64,000 nt of DNA from Flavobacterium aestivum (GCF_026870175.2 NZ_CP113977.2:2294001-2358000), one strand, 5' to 3'. Numbered from the stretch's first letter, positions 10,940 through 19,937 are shown. The notes: a model not told the origin generated them from the sequence alone. Numbers and translations are program-made.

Positions 10940-11872
10940 ATGGAAAACGGAATATACGCTAAATTTAACACCGCTAAAGGAGCGATTTTAGTAAAACTAA
11001 CACATGATTTAACACCTGGAACTGTAGGGAACTTTGTAGCTCTTGCAGAAGGTAATATGGAAAATAAAATTAAGCCTCAAGGAGTTAAATTCTATGACGG
11101 ATTAACTTTTCATAGAGTAATTCCAGATTTCATGATTCAAGGAGGTTGTCCTCTTGGTACAGGTACTGGTGACCCAGGTTACAAATTTGATGATGAGTTT
11201 CATCCAGCTTTGAGACATGATGGTCCAGGAGTTTTGTCTATGGCAAATGCAGGTCCAGGTAGTAATGGTTCTCAATTTTTTATCACTCACGTTGCAACAC
11301 CATGGCTTGATGACAAGCATACTGTTTTTGGAAACGTAGTAGAAGGTCAAGATGTTGTAGATGCTGTAGCTCAAGGTGATGCTTTAGAATCTGTAGAAAT
11401 TATCAGAGTAGGTGAAGAGGCTCAAAAATGGAATGCAATTGAAGCTTTCGTTGGATTAAAAGGAGCTCGTCTAAAACGCGCTGCTGCTTTGAAAGCAGAA
11501 TCAGAAGCAAAAATGGAAAAATTAGCTGCTGGTTTTGAAAAAACAGAAAGTGGTTTACGTTACCAATTCATTCAAAGAGGTGAAGGTAAAAAAGCTGAAA
11601 ACGGAAAAACGGTTGCTGTTCACTATGAAGGTTCATTAGAGAATGGAAAAGTTTTTGATTCTTCTTACCCAAGAAAAAAACCAATTGAATTTAGATTAGG
11701 ACAAGGTCAGGTAATTGAAGGTTGGGACGAAGGTATTGCTTTATTACAAGTTGGAGATAAAGCTCGTTTCGTTATACCATCAGATTTAGGTTACGGACCA
11801 GCTGGAGCAGGTGGAGTTATTCCTCCAAACGCTATTTTGATTTTTGACGTAGAATTAATGGACGTAAAGTAA
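10940..11872 (+). CDS. Cyclophilin-FKBP fusion peptidyl-prolyl isomerase
   Basis: A 310-residue protein with two different prolyl isomerase domains. Residues 1-165 are cyclophilin ([37 protein letters not shown]). A Lys/Ala/Glu-rich helix follows at 170-195. Residues 200-310 are FKBP ([60 protein letters not shown]). Both speed cis-trans isomerisation of X-Pro bonds in folding proteins. No signal peptide, so it is cytoplasmic. The start is taken after the promoter at 10883-10915. Confidence 0.95.
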   Translation: MENGIYAKFNTAKGAILVKLTHDLTPGTVGNFVALAEGNMENKIKPQGVKFYDGLTFHRVIPDFMIQGGCPLGTGTGDPGYKFDDEFHPALRHDGPGVLSMANAGPGSNGSQFFITHVATPWLDDKHTVFGNVVEGQDVVDAVAQGDALESVEIIRVGEEAQKWNAIEAFVGLKGARLKRAAALKAESEAKMEKLAAGFEKTESGLRYQFIQRGEGKKAENGKTVAVHYEGSLENGKVFDSSYPRKKPIEFRLGQGQVIEGWDEGIALLQVGDKARFVIPSDLGYGPAGAGGVIPPNAILIFDVELMDVK

Positions 11873-11896
11873 TTAAGTCTTCATTGATTATATAAA

Positions 11897-11930
11897 TAAA
11901 AATCCCAAACTCTAGAGTTTGGGATTTTTG
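11897..11930. terminator. Bidirectional terminator
   Basis: The palindrome aaaatcccaaactc / gagtttgggattttt lies between two convergent genes, with A and T runs on opposite sides, so it can serve both. Confidence 0.88.
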
Positions 11931-11937
11931 TTATAAT

Positions 11938-12627
11938 TTATTTTTTTAGTTTTATCATAGTATATGTGCCAGCCCTAATAATTCCATCTTTGGGCATTGG
12001 TGTGCCTTCTTTAACAGCAACAGGTCCTGTATACCAAATTTTTGCTATGATTGCGTCTCTACCATCTACAGTTGTTTTTCTAATATCGATTTCTCCTATG
12101 TTGTGGGGTGTGGTATCTCTAAAACCAAGCCTTAATCGCTTTTCATCAGCTCTACAGTCGTCACAACCCAATGTGGTTCCGGTTAAAACTCTTTCTCCTC
12201 TTATATGGTTTGAATTGCTAGTTGGAGTTAATTGACTTAATGTATTCACCTTTTCAACTCCGTTTTCGATCAATTGGTATTCTCCAGCAATCAAATCTTC
12301 GTAGAATTGACCATTTCTGGAAGTCATAATGTTTTTTTGTAATTTTATTTTAAATGAGGTAGTGCCATTGGTATATAAATAAGTACCATCATAACCGTTT
12401 AACACATTCTTGGTGTCTTTGTAATAAGCACCTTTTACACCAATAAAGTCTTTTTTCGGCGTTGTTATATCAAGCACTGGACTTTGTGCCATACAGCTGT
12501 TTATAAGAATAAAAAATACTGCAAAATTAATATAGTATTCAATTTTTCTCTTCAAGGACATAATCGTTTTACTTTTACAAGACATTGCAAATAGTACTAC
12601 ACATCCTAAAAATATTATTTCTTTCAT
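11938..12627 (-). CDS. Small lipoprotein, DUF6705-like, copy 1 (tandem duplicate, double signal)
   Basis: Nearly the same protein as the gene at 12698-13303. The mature part starts CMAQSPVLDITTPKKDFIGV and ends GIIRAGTYTMIKLKK, with a conserved Cys pair GCDDCRADEKRL. The N-terminus is odd: from the ATG at 12627 it begins with one lipoprotein signal (MKEIIFLGCVVLFAMSC) and about 28 residues later has a second (YYINFAVFFILINSC). An ATG at 12561 would leave only the second. The similarity to copy 2 breaks exactly at the native start, so the first signal looks captured from another gene. Function is unknown. Confidence 0.75.
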   Translation of the reverse strand: MKEIIFLGCVVLFAMSCKSKTIMSLKRKIEYYINFAVFFILINSCMAQSPVLDITTPKKDFIGVKGAYYKDTKNVLNGYDGTYLYTNGTTSFKIKLQKNIMTSRNGQFYEDLIAGEYQLIENGVEKVNTLSQLTPTSNSNHIRGERVLTGTTLGCDDCRADEKRLRLGFRDTTPHNIGEIDIRKTTVDGRDAIIAKIWYTGPVAVKEGTPMPKDGIIRAGTYTMIKLKK

Positions 12628-12652
12628 GGTTTTATAAGCTCGCTTTTTTATA

Positions 12653-12688
12653 AAAAATCCCCAAATCATTATAACTTGGGGATTTTTG
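12653..12688 (-). terminator. Terminator between the duplicated lipoprotein genes
   Basis: Stem aaaaatccccaa / ttggggattttt directly after the stop codon of copy 2 on the minus strand. Confidence 0.8.
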
Positions 12689-12697
12689 TTGCTTGAT

Positions 12698-13303
12698 TTA
12701 TTTTTTTAGTTTTATCATAGTATATGTGCCAGCTCTAATAATTCCTTCTTTGGGCTTTGGAGAGCCTTCTTTAACAGCGATAGGCCCTGTATACCAAATT
12801 TTTACTATGATTGCGTCTCTACCATCTACGATTGTTTTTCTAATATCGATTTCTCCAACGTTCTGGGGTGTGATATCTGAAAAACTAAGCCTTAATCTTT
12901 TTTCATCAGCTCTACAGTCTTTACAACCCAATGTGGTTCCGGTTAAAACTCTTTCTCCACTTATATTGTTATTGTTACTTGTTGGAGTTAATTGACTTAA
13001 TGTATTCACCTTTTCAACTCCGTTTTCGATCAATTGGTATTCTCCAGCAATCAAGTCTTCATAATAAAAACCATTCAAGGAAGTCATGATGTTTTTTTGT
13101 AATTTTATTTTAAATGATGTAGTGCCATTGGTGTATAAATAAGTACCATCATAACCGTTTAACACATTCTTGGTGTCTTTGTAATAAGCACCTTTTACAC
13201 CAATAAAGTCTTTTTTCGGCGTTGTTATATCAAGCACTGGACTTTGTGCCATACAGCTGTTTAAAAGAATAAAAAATACTGCAAAATTAATATAGTTTTT
13301 CAT
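12698..13303 (-). CDS. Small lipoprotein, DUF6705-like, copy 2
   Basis: A 201-residue protein with lipoprotein signal MKNYINFAVFFILLNSC. The mature domain is rich in beta-strand pattern and contains GCKDCRADEKRLRLSFSDIT and the closing GTYTMIKLKK. I recall similar proteins in Flavobacterium and Chryseobacterium as DUF6705; function is unknown. It begins 13 bp after the stop codon of the JAB-like lipoprotein gene, so both are probably one operon and act at the cell envelope. Copy 1 lies 760 bp downstream. Confidence 0.8.
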   Translation of the reverse strand: MKNYINFAVFFILLNSCMAQSPVLDITTPKKDFIGVKGAYYKDTKNVLNGYDGTYLYTNGTTSFKIKLQKNIMTSLNGFYYEDLIAGEYQLIENGVEKVNTLSQLTPTSNNNNISGERVLTGTTLGCKDCRADEKRLRLSFSDITPQNVGEIDIRKTIVDGRDAIIVKIWYTGPIAVKEGSPKPKEGIIRAGTYTMIKLKK

Positions 13304-13316
13304 AATTATTTGTTGT

Positions 13317-14723
13317 TTATGTACATGGTACAGGGGTTGCTTTATTTGTTGCTTTATTAATCTCTAGTTTATCCCATTTGGTAAGGGCGTCATCTGCTTT
13401 GTAAATGGTTATCCCGAAAGAGCCAAATTGCTGTAGAAAACTCTCTTCTAGCGCTCCGTTACTTTCGTCATATTGAACTGCTTGCTGATCATGAATCTTT
13501 TTAATTTTTTCATCGTCTGTCGAACTATTATATTTAGGATTATCCCAAACTGCATTTACTTTGCTGCTTAATGCAGCAATGTCATCCACCCTAATAGCAT
13601 AACTATTTACTTGCCCTGCATTATTTTTAGCAATCAGCATTACAAAAACATCCTCTTTTCTACTAGGGCTTGCCTCATTATAAGCATCTTTTAGAAGTTT
13701 TACATCTCCAAAAGAAAACATGGCGTAACCATCTGATGGATGAGAATGTGCACCGCCAATATAAGTAGAACCAATTGATATTGGAACTGCAAATTGGTTA
13801 GGCGATACTATCTGTATGTATTCATATTTAAAAGTCTCATCGGGATTCATAGTTTTTTTTACTTCTACTCCATATTCCTTATCATTCACAGCAGCCATTA
13901 CTTTTGCTTTTAACCAATCTATACTTGGTTTCATATTACCAGCTTTTGTAGCATCTGTTAAGCCTTTCATTTTATTACAAGGATCTACTGGTTTTGGAGT
14001 GGGAGCTGAACCACCGCCACCATTGCCACCAACAGGTGAAGTATATCCTCCTGGAGTTGTTCCTCCGGTTACCGGATTACGAGGCATATAGACCACTGGC
14101 GTTCCAGTACCGGGAGTGGTGATAACAACTGGTCTTAGCGGTATAGGATTTCCGCCACCGCCATCAGTATTGCAATCCCCATCTTGACAAGGAAGAATAG
14201 GTGGTGCTTTACCAGTAACTTTGGTTTGTGCAATTCCATTTTCTACTACCTGATTATCCACAAATTTAGCAGCTTTTACAAATCCCGTCTTTAAATCCCA
14301 AGTACTCATATATCCGTTAAAATTTCCTCCATCGATAGATTGGCTATTGGATGAAGCATCCTTGTCCGGATATATTTCAAACAAAAGAGCTTTATAATTA
14401 CGTTCTCCTAATTTGTAAATATACAATTCCTGCGACCAGATTTCATCTGCATTTTTCTTTGATTCAATAACTGGTACAATAATCGTCTGTGTTCCGTCTA
14501 CTGATTTTGTAATACTCGCTTCACTCCAGTCGTATTCTATATCTTGAAATAAATCATAATTGCTACCATTAGATTCATATTCCTTAAACCATCTTTTGGC
14601 TGATGAAATTGTTTTTTCCTGATATCCTTGCTCATCCATTTCTAACTTTTCGGCTTCGCAATTTACCATCAGTATAGCAATACTAAAAACAAAAATAGCC
14701 TTAATTGCATTTTTAATTCTCAT
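13317..14723 (-). CDS. Lipoprotein with Pro/Gly linker and JAB/JAMM-like C-terminal domain
   Basis: A 468-residue protein. MRIKNAIKAIFVFSIAILMV then NC gives a lipoprotein signal. Residues about 25-165 form an N-terminal domain, 170-250 a low-complexity Gly/Pro/Thr linker, and 250-468 a C-terminal domain with GGAHSHPSDGYAMFSFGD near residue 325. That spacing (HxH-P, then SxxD eight residues on) resembles the metal site of JAB1/MPN (JAMM) peptidases, which normally show seven residues there. Domains of this kind occur at the ends of polymorphic-toxin-like surface proteins. Peptidase activity is an inference. Confidence 0.7.
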   Translation of the reverse strand: MRIKNAIKAIFVFSIAILMVNCEAEKLEMDEQGYQEKTISSAKRWFKEYESNGSNYDLFQDIEYDWSEASITKSVDGTQTIIVPVIESKKNADEIWSQELYIYKLGERNYKALLFEIYPDKDASSNSQSIDGGNFNGYMSTWDLKTGFVKAAKFVDNQVVENGIAQTKVTGKAPPILPCQDGDCNTDGGGGNPIPLRPVVITTPGTGTPVVYMPRNPVTGGTTPGGYTSPVGGNGGGGSAPTPKPVDPCNKMKGLTDATKAGNMKPSIDWLKAKVMAAVNDKEYGVEVKKTMNPDETFKYEYIQIVSPNQFAVPISIGSTYIGGAHSHPSDGYAMFSFGDVKLLKDAYNEASPSRKEDVFVMLIAKNNAGQVNSYAIRVDDIAALSSKVNAVWDNPKYNSSTDDEKIKKIHDQQAVQYDESNGALEESFLQQFGSFGITIYKADDALTKWDKLEINKATNKATPVPCT

Positions 14724-14976
14724 TCTTATACTTATTTCACCTTTTCATTTCGCATTTTGCTGGGCAGAATTGGTTTTTTGTTAGTCCCATGTTTCTTAAG
14801 TTTATAAATGATTCAATCATTCATTAAATCTCTTTATTATTTCTTATGATTGTCCTTAGTAATATAAACAGTATTAAGCTACTTTTTTTATTAAAAAAGA
14901 ACGAAAATACGTATTTTTTGCTCAAAGACAATCTTTAATCTTAATTTTTAAAAAAAAAAATAAAAACCTGAAAATC

Positions 14977-15138
14977 TTATACTTGTAAAACCATTAGATA
15001 AACAATGGTATCACTTCTTGCACAGAAGCTGGTTTTTGAAATGGGTTTAGTATTGCTTACATTCTTACTCCAAAAACAGTTTACTGCTTGTACTAAAGCT
15101 TTTTTGGACAATAATGCCGTATTGTTTGTTGTTTTCAT
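14977..15138 (-). CDS. Putative 53-residue protein, divergent from XRE gene
   Basis: An open frame from ATG 15138 to TAA 14977 reads MKTTNNTALLSKKALVQAVN, then CFWSKNVSN and a tail ending in VLQV. The A-rich sequence just before the ATG is usual for translation starts in this group. It faces away from the XRE regulator at 15309. No family is recognised. The rest of the 585 bp between 14724 and 15308 shows nothing else beyond the inverted repeat near 15218-15239. Confidence 0.35.
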   Translation of the reverse strand: MKTTNNTALLSKKALVQAVNCFWSKNVSNTKPISKTSFCARSDTIVYLMVLQV

Positions 15139-15217
15139 AATTTGATTTTTTGGTTGATACTTATCCGAAAAATTGTATTTTTGTTTATTGCACGCAAGTA
15201 AAGGAGATAATATTTCT

Positions 15218-15239
15218 TACAATACCAATAAGAATTGTA
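15218..15239. promoter_or_regulatory. Inverted repeat TACAAT-N10-ATTGTA upstream of XRE gene
   Basis: Half-sites at 15218-15223 and 15234-15239 form a symmetric site in the divergent intergenic region, a plausible operator for the adjacent XRE regulator. In AT-rich DNA this could be chance. Confidence 0.3.
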
Positions 15240-15296
15240 TCTTACTAAGGCAAACTTGTTTTATACCAAACCATATTATTTTAAAGAATTTTTAAA

Positions 15297-15304
15297 TACC
15301 TTTG
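15297..15304 (+). promoter_or_regulatory. -7 element TACCTTTG abutting the XRE start codon
   Basis: Exact TAnnTTTG match ending only 4 bp before the ATG at 15309. Transcription starting a few bases downstream would give a leaderless or nearly leaderless mRNA. The paralogue at 37450 has the same layout. Confidence 0.45.
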
Positions 15305-15308
15305 AGCT

Positions 15309-15716
15309 ATGAGTACAACAGCAAAACCAAAACATATAGGCCGAAATATTAGCCGAATCAGAGAGCTTAGAGGAATGAAACAAGAAGCATTGGCTTTCGC
15401 CATTGGGGTAAGTCAACAATCTGTTTCTAATATTGAAGCTAGCGAAACTGTAGACGAAGAAAAACTACATGCAATTGCTGAAGTATTAGGTGTTACTGTT
15501 GAAGCTATTAAAAACTTTTCAGAAGAAGCAATTTTGAATATCATCGGAAATACATATCATGTTGATAATTCTTCTGCAGTAAATTACGGTTGTACTTTTA
15601 ATCCATTAGATAAATTAATTCAAGCTCATGAAGAACAAATAAAACTTTACGAGCGTTTAGTTCAAGCAGAAAAAGATAAAGTAGAATATTTAGAAAAATT
15701 ATTAAAAGGAAAATAA
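15309..15716 (+). CDS. XRE-family HTH regulator, paralogue 1
   Basis: A 135-residue protein. Residues 10-66 are a Cro/cI-type helix-turn-helix (ISRIRELRGMKQEALAFAIG, then VSQQSVSNIEASE). The C-terminal part ends in a short coiled coil (YERLVQAEKDKVEYLEKLLK), probably for dimerisation. The second paralogue (37040-37450) shares both ends, with a divergent middle. Probably a local repressor that controls itself and the divergent small gene; this is inferred from position only. Confidence 0.88.
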   Translation: MSTTAKPKHIGRNISRIRELRGMKQEALAFAIGVSQQSVSNIEASETVDEEKLHAIAEVLGVTVEAIKNFSEEAILNIIGNTYHVDNSSAVNYGCTFNPLDKLIQAHEEQIKLYERLVQAEKDKVEYLEKLLKGK

Positions 15717-15741
15717 CCTTTTATAGAATTATATTAAAACA

Positions 15742-15769
15742 GAAAAGAGACCTATATGGTCTCTTTTTA
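15742..15769 (+). terminator. Terminator of XRE gene 1
   Basis: Stem aaaagagacc / ggtctcttttt with loop tatat. A related agagacc stem ends paralogue 2 at 36992-37021. Confidence 0.8.
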
Positions 15770-15785
15770 TGTTTTTAATCTGTAA

Positions 15786-16340
15786 TCACTTCCATTTAAT
15801 GTTACAGCCTATACTCGGTTTTTGAGGTTCTTTTAAGCTTCTGTTGTAAATTAAGGCATCTATGGCACCTCTTAAATCACTACCGCTTAATGGGATTCCG
15901 TTTCCGCGTCTGGAATCGTCTAGTTGACCTCTGTAAAATAATTTATCCTCTGTGTCAAAAAGGAAAAAGTCTGGTGTGCAAGCGGCATCATATGCCTTGG
16001 CGACTTCTTGGCTTTCATCATATAAATAAGGAAATTCTATTTTGTTACGGAAAGCAAACTCAGTCATTAATTCAGGTGCATCTTGTGGGTATTTTGAAAT
16101 ATCGTTGCTTGAAATAGCAATTGTTCTAACGCCCTGTACTCGGTAATCATTAGCAATTTTTACGACTTCTTCAATAACATGATGAACAAAAGGGCAATGA
16201 TTGCACATAAAGATGACCAAAGTCCCTTTTTGACCTTTTAAATCATCATAGGAATATTCAAAATTTGAATTAGTATCTTTTAACTTGAATTTTGGAGCCA
16301 AAGTTCCAAGTGGAGTCATATTTGATTCGGTTCTTGCCAT
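15786..16340 (-). CDS. Thioredoxin-fold (AhpC/TSA-like) redox protein
   Basis: A 184-residue protein with a peroxiredoxin/thioredoxin fold: LKGQKGTLVIFMCNHCPFVH carries a CxxC-type site (CNHC) followed by Pro-Phe. Also seen are ISSNDISKYPQDAPELM and ACTPDFFLFD, the last with the cis-Pro after Thr. Likely a cytoplasmic thiol reductant or peroxidase; the substrate is unknown. The C-terminus YNRSLKEPQKPSIGCNIKWK is conserved in this subfamily. Confidence 0.85.
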   Translation of the reverse strand: MARTESNMTPLGTLAPKFKLKDTNSNFEYSYDDLKGQKGTLVIFMCNHCPFVHHVIEEVVKIANDYRVQGVRTIAISSNDISKYPQDAPELMTEFAFRNKIEFPYLYDESQEVAKAYDAACTPDFFLFDTEDKLFYRGQLDDSRRGNGIPLSGSDLRGAIDALIYNRSLKEPQKPSIGCNIKWK

Positions 16341-16483
16341 TTTAATAATTTTACTTCCTTTCTATAAAAAAAGTGAAGAGGTTTTAATTTTTAAAATTAA
16401 TAAAAAGGATTGTTTCTAAATGAAAAAGTTTAAATTTAATCGCCGAAATAATTGTTGAGTTTCTAAGTTAGAAAAAGAAAAAA

Positions 16484-16519
16484 CTTAGAATCTTAGCTGC
16501 TTAGTATCTTAGTAACTTA
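16484..16519. repeat. 8-bp degenerate tandem repeat (CTTAGnnn)
   Basis: Four full units and a half: CTTAGAAT, CTTAGCTG, CTTAGTAT, CTTAGTAA, CTTA, in strict 8-bp register, ending 8 bp before the csaA ATG. It occupies the leader of that gene. Confidence 0.6.
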
Positions 16520-16527
16520 AAAAAAAT

Positions 16528-16863
16528 ATGAATTTAACTTGGTCAGAATTTGAAAGAGTAGAAATGCGTGTGGGAACAATAGTAGAAGTTAATGATTTTC
16601 CCGAAGCCCGCAAGCCTGCTTTTCAACTCACAATTGATTTTGGAACTACAATCGGAATCAGAAAAACATCAGCTCAGATCACAAAACGATACCAAAAAGA
16701 AACATTGCTAAATAGGCAAATAGTTGCTGTTGTTAATTTCCCTAAAAAACAAATAGGGAAGTTTATGAGCGAATGTTTGGTTCTTGGTGCTGTAGGCGAG
16801 GAGGGAGACGTAATTTTGCTTGCTCCCGATTTTAAGATTGAGAATGGTTTGCGAATAGGGTAG
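16528..16863 (+). CDS. csaA: CsaA-type tRNA-binding / export chaperone protein
   Basis: A 111-residue protein made of one OB-fold tRNA-binding domain (VEMRVGTIVEVNDFPEARKP, then IGIRKTSAQITKRY and VVNFPKKQIGKFMSECLVLG). CsaA proteins bind tRNA in vitro and have been linked to protein export as homodimers. Length fits the family (about 110). It is convergent with the YceI gene, with 9 bp between the stop codons. Confidence 0.88.
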   Translation: MNLTWSEFERVEMRVGTIVEVNDFPEARKPAFQLTIDFGTTIGIRKTSAQITKRYQKETLLNRQIVAVVNFPKKQIGKFMSECLVLGAVGEEGDVILLAPDFKIENGLRIG

Positions 16864-16872
16864 TGTTTAGTG

Positions 16873-17400
16873 TTATTTCTTGAATAGCTCAATATTGGCT
16901 TTTATTTTTACTTCTTCGCCTACTAAAAAACCACCGGTTTCAATTGCAGCATTCCATACCAGACCAAAATCTTTTCTGTTTATTTTTCCTTTCAGTTGCA
17001 AACCTGCCTTAGTATTCCCCCAGGGATCTGTGTTGGTGCCTAAATATTTTATTTTTAAAATGGTTGGTTTTGTGACTCCTTTAATGGTAAACTTACCTAC
17101 TAATTCAAAAATAGCATCACCAGTTCTTTTAAATTTGGTTGAGTTGAAAGTAATTTTTGGAAATTTCTCGGCATCAAAGAAATCGGCACTTTTTAAATGA
17201 GCATCTCTTTTTTGGTCATTAGTATCGATGGAATCAACATTTGCAGAAAAAGAAAACTCCGCATTTTCAAAATTTTCTTCCGCTTCAACGGTTCCTTGAA
17301 TCTCGTTGAAGGTTCCGGTTAAAGTTACAATTTCGAGATGTTTAATTTTGAAGTGTACTGCTGAATGTATTGGGTCTATTTCCCATTTTGTATTTTCCAT
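16873..17400 (-). CDS. YceI family lipid-binding-like protein
   Basis: A 175-residue protein beginning WEIDPIHSAVHFKIKHLEI, the YceI lipocalin-like signature, with GTFNEIQGTVEAEENFENAE, RDAHLKSADFFDAEKFPKITF and GLVWNAAIETGGFLVGEEVK. Family barrels bind isoprenoid-like molecules and are often periplasmic, but no signal peptide is present here. Ligand is unknown. Confidence 0.9.
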   Translation of the reverse strand: MENTKWEIDPIHSAVHFKIKHLEIVTLTGTFNEIQGTVEAEENFENAEFSFSANVDSIDTNDQKRDAHLKSADFFDAEKFPKITFNSTKFKRTGDAIFELVGKFTIKGVTKPTILKIKYLGTNTDPWGNTKAGLQLKGKINRKDFGLVWNAAIETGGFLVGEEVKIKANIELFKK

Positions 17401-17644
17401 AGCTCATTTTTTTAGGGGGTTGGAATTTCTTTTGTTAGTGGTATTTTGGGTGTATTATAGATTGGAAATTAGGATTGGTTTACAGTTCTATTATTCTGAT
17501 TTAATGCCATGTTGTATTTACAAATTGACGCAAATGGAAACCCTGTTTTGATGAACTCCATTTGCATCAAATGTTATATCATTATTTAGCCTGTGTTGTT
17601 GCCCGTAAGCAAAACAATTGGGAATAAAGAAAAAGTTAGTAATC

Positions 17645-18046
17645 TTATTTTTTCTTGTTTTTAGCAGCTACATAAGGATGTTCCTTTAATTCTACCAGTA
17701 AAAATTTTACTGCTACAGGACCAGCGTTCTCTGTAATGTGGGGACGTTCAGGAGCACTGACACCGGCCATTCCTGGTTCAAGAACAAATGATTCTTCTTT
17801 ACCGTCTTGATAATGAATCATTAATTTTCCACTGGTAAGTGCGTAAAAGAAATGAGCTGGGTGGGTATGCATATCACTTTTTTCTCCAGGCTCAAGTGTA
17901 ATCTCTGTCGCTCGCAAGAAAGTCGTGTCTGCTAAAACATGGTTCATCTTTGGGTTTACATTTTTCCATTCTTGAGCCGTAGCGTTGAATGTAAATAGGA
18001 AGAGTATAAATGCGCCTCCAGTAATAAGGGATAAGTTTTTTTTCAT
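17645..18046 (-). CDS. Secreted cupin-domain protein
   Basis: A 133-residue protein with signal peptide MKKNLSLITGGAFILFLF ending in TAQE. One cupin barrel: EPGEKSDMHTHPAHFFYAL with two metal-binding His, and PERPHITENAGP with another. Likely periplasmic; the ligand or enzymatic role is unknown. Confidence 0.85.
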   Translation of the reverse strand: MKKNLSLITGGAFILFLFTFNATAQEWKNVNPKMNHVLADTTFLRATEITLEPGEKSDMHTHPAHFFYALTSGKLMIHYQDGKEESFVLEPGMAGVSAPERPHITENAGPVAVKFLLVELKEHPYVAAKNKKK

Positions 18047-18353
18047 GATCCATTTTTTTAATTAATTAGACAATTAAAACAATATAAAATGAGATACAAA
18101 GGTACAGATTTTAACTCTTCTTTTGTTAAATTAAAATTGTAAATAATTGTTTTTTAGTTATTTAGTGTGTTTTTGTGCTAAAACAGAATCAAGAAAATTA
18201 GGAATGAAAGTATGATTTGTGTTTTTAATGAATCCTAGGTTTAATACTGTACTTTTGTGTCTTACTTCAAAGAATTAAATAAGGGTGGTTTTCTTGAGTT
18301 ATTGTATATCAAATTGCAACTACCCATATACTCAAAAAAGATAAAAACGATTT
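18047..18353. other. Intergenic region, no gene
   Basis: This divergent spacer of 307 bp contains a TACTTTTG -7 match at 18250-18257 for the SulP gene. I see no open frame, hairpin or repeat of note in the rest. Confidence 0.6.
18250..18257 (+). promoter_or_regulatory. -7 element TACTTTTG upstream of SulP gene
   Basis: Exact TAnnTTTG match about 97 bp before the ATG; the -33 element is not clear. Confidence 0.4.
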
Positions 18354-19886
18354 ATGAAGCAGTTTTTTAATTTATTCAATTTCAAACAAAAAGTAGATTA
18401 TAAGATTGAGATATTGGCAGGACTTACCGTTGCCATGACTATGATTCCCGAGTCGCTTTCTTTTGCAATTTTGGCAGGTTTTCCTCCTTTGGTTGGTTTG
18501 TACGCTGCTTTTATAATGGGTTTAGTTACATCTATTTTTGGAGGCCGACCTGGATTAGTATCTGGAGGTGCTGGTGCTACAGTAGTGGTTTTGATAGCTT
18601 TGATGAAATCTAATGGGTTGGATTATGTTTTTGCGGCTGTAGCTTTGGCTGGGGTTTTTCAAATACTCGTTGGGTTATTTAAACTGGGTAAATTCATTCG
18701 TTTAGTGCCACAGTCGGTAATGTATGGTTTTGTAAATGGTTTGGCCATTATTATTTTTATGGCACAAATTGAGCAATTCAAAACGGTTCTTAATGGTGAG
18801 AGTGTTTGGCTTTCAGGTGACTCATTGTATGTGATGTTAGGCTTGGTGGTTTTAACCATTTCTGTAGTTATAGGTTTTTCTAAAATAACCAAAGCCATTC
18901 CTGCTTCTTTAGTGGCTATTATAGTTGTTTTTATAACTGTTTTGGTTTTTAATATAGAGACCAAAACGGTAAATGATATTGCTTCTATTAAAGGTAGTTT
19001 CCCTCCATTTCATATTCCGAATATTCCTTTGAGTTTTGAAGCATTTCAAATCATTTTTCCTTACGCTTTAATTATGGCTGGAGTAGGATTGACTGAAGGT
19101 TTGTTGACATTGAACTTGGTAGATGAAATAACGGAAACAAAAGGAAATAGTAATAGGGAGTGTATTGCCCAAGGGAGTGCAAATATTTTGAATGGATTTT
19201 TCTTCGGGATGGGTGGGTGTCCTATGATCGCTCAAACGCTTGTTAATCTTTCTGCAGGATCCAGAGCAAGGTTGTCAGGGATTATTGCTGCGATAACTAT
19301 TTTATTAATTATATTGTTTGGAGCGCCTATTATTGGGCAATTGCCTATTGCGGCTCTGGTTGGGGTAATGATGATGGTGGCTATTGGAACTTTTGAATGG
19401 GCGAGTTTCCGTATTATTAATAGAATGCCCAAGCATGATATTTTTGTTTTAATTACGGTCGCTCTGATAACGGTTGTATTGCATAATTTGGCTTTGGCGG
19501 TTTTAATTGGAGTTATTATATCAGCTTTAGTCTTTGCATGGGAAAGTGCCAAACGAATTCGAGCCAGAAAATATATTGATGAAAATGGGGTTAAGTATTA
19601 TGAAATATATGGACCACTATTCTTTGGTTCGACCACAGCATTTTTAGAGAAGTTTGATCTTGTTAATGATCCTGATGAGGTAGTTATCGATTTTAAAGAA
19701 AGCAAAATTATGGATATGAGTGCAATTGATGCCCTAAATAAAATTACGGAGCGTTATGCTAAAGTCAATAAAACGATTCGTTTGCGTCATTTAAGCGATA
19801 ACTGCAGGCAATTATTGCAAAATGCCGATGCTATTATTGATGTGAATATTCTAGAAGATCCAACATATAAAGTGGCAGTAGATTGA
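18354..19886 (+). CDS. SulP family anion transporter with STAS domain
   Basis: A 510-residue protein. Residues 15-395 contain about ten or more membrane segments with the SulP signature AGLTVAMTMIPESLSFAILA near the start and NGFFFGMGGCPMIAQTLVNL in the middle. Residues 420-510 form a cytoplasmic STAS domain (VVIDFKESKIMDMSAIDALN). SulP proteins carry sulfate, bicarbonate or other anions. The substrate is not decided by sequence; the adjacent sulfurtransferase gene is convergent, not in the same operon. Confidence 0.93.
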   Translation: MKQFFNLFNFKQKVDYKIEILAGLTVAMTMIPESLSFAILAGFPPLVGLYAAFIMGLVTSIFGGRPGLVSGGAGATVVVLIALMKSNGLDYVFAAVALAGVFQILVGLFKLGKFIRLVPQSVMYGFVNGLAIIIFMAQIEQFKTVLNGESVWLSGDSLYVMLGLVVLTISVVIGFSKITKAIPASLVAIIVVFITVLVFNIETKTVNDIASIKGSFPPFHIPNIPLSFEAFQIIFPYALIMAGVGLTEGLLTLNLVDEITETKGNSNRECIAQGSANILNGFFFGMGGCPMIAQTLVNLSAGSRARLSGIIAAITILLIILFGAPIIGQLPIAALVGVMMMVAIGTFEWASFRIINRMPKHDIFVLITVALITVVLHNLALAVLIGVIISALVFAWESAKRIRARKYIDENGVKYYEIYGPLFFGSTTAFLEKFDLVNDPDEVVIDFKESKIMDMSAIDALNKITERYAKVNKTIRLRHLSDNCRQLLQNADAIIDVNILEDPTYKVAVD

Positions 19887-19900
19887 TAAAAATTCAAATA

Positions 19901-19937
19901 AAAAAGCAGTGTATTTTATAAACGCACTGCTTTTTTT
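19901..19937. terminator. Bidirectional terminator between SulP and sulfurtransferase genes
   Basis: Stem aaaaagcagtg / cactgctttttt between convergent genes, with A and T runs outside. Confidence 0.82.
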
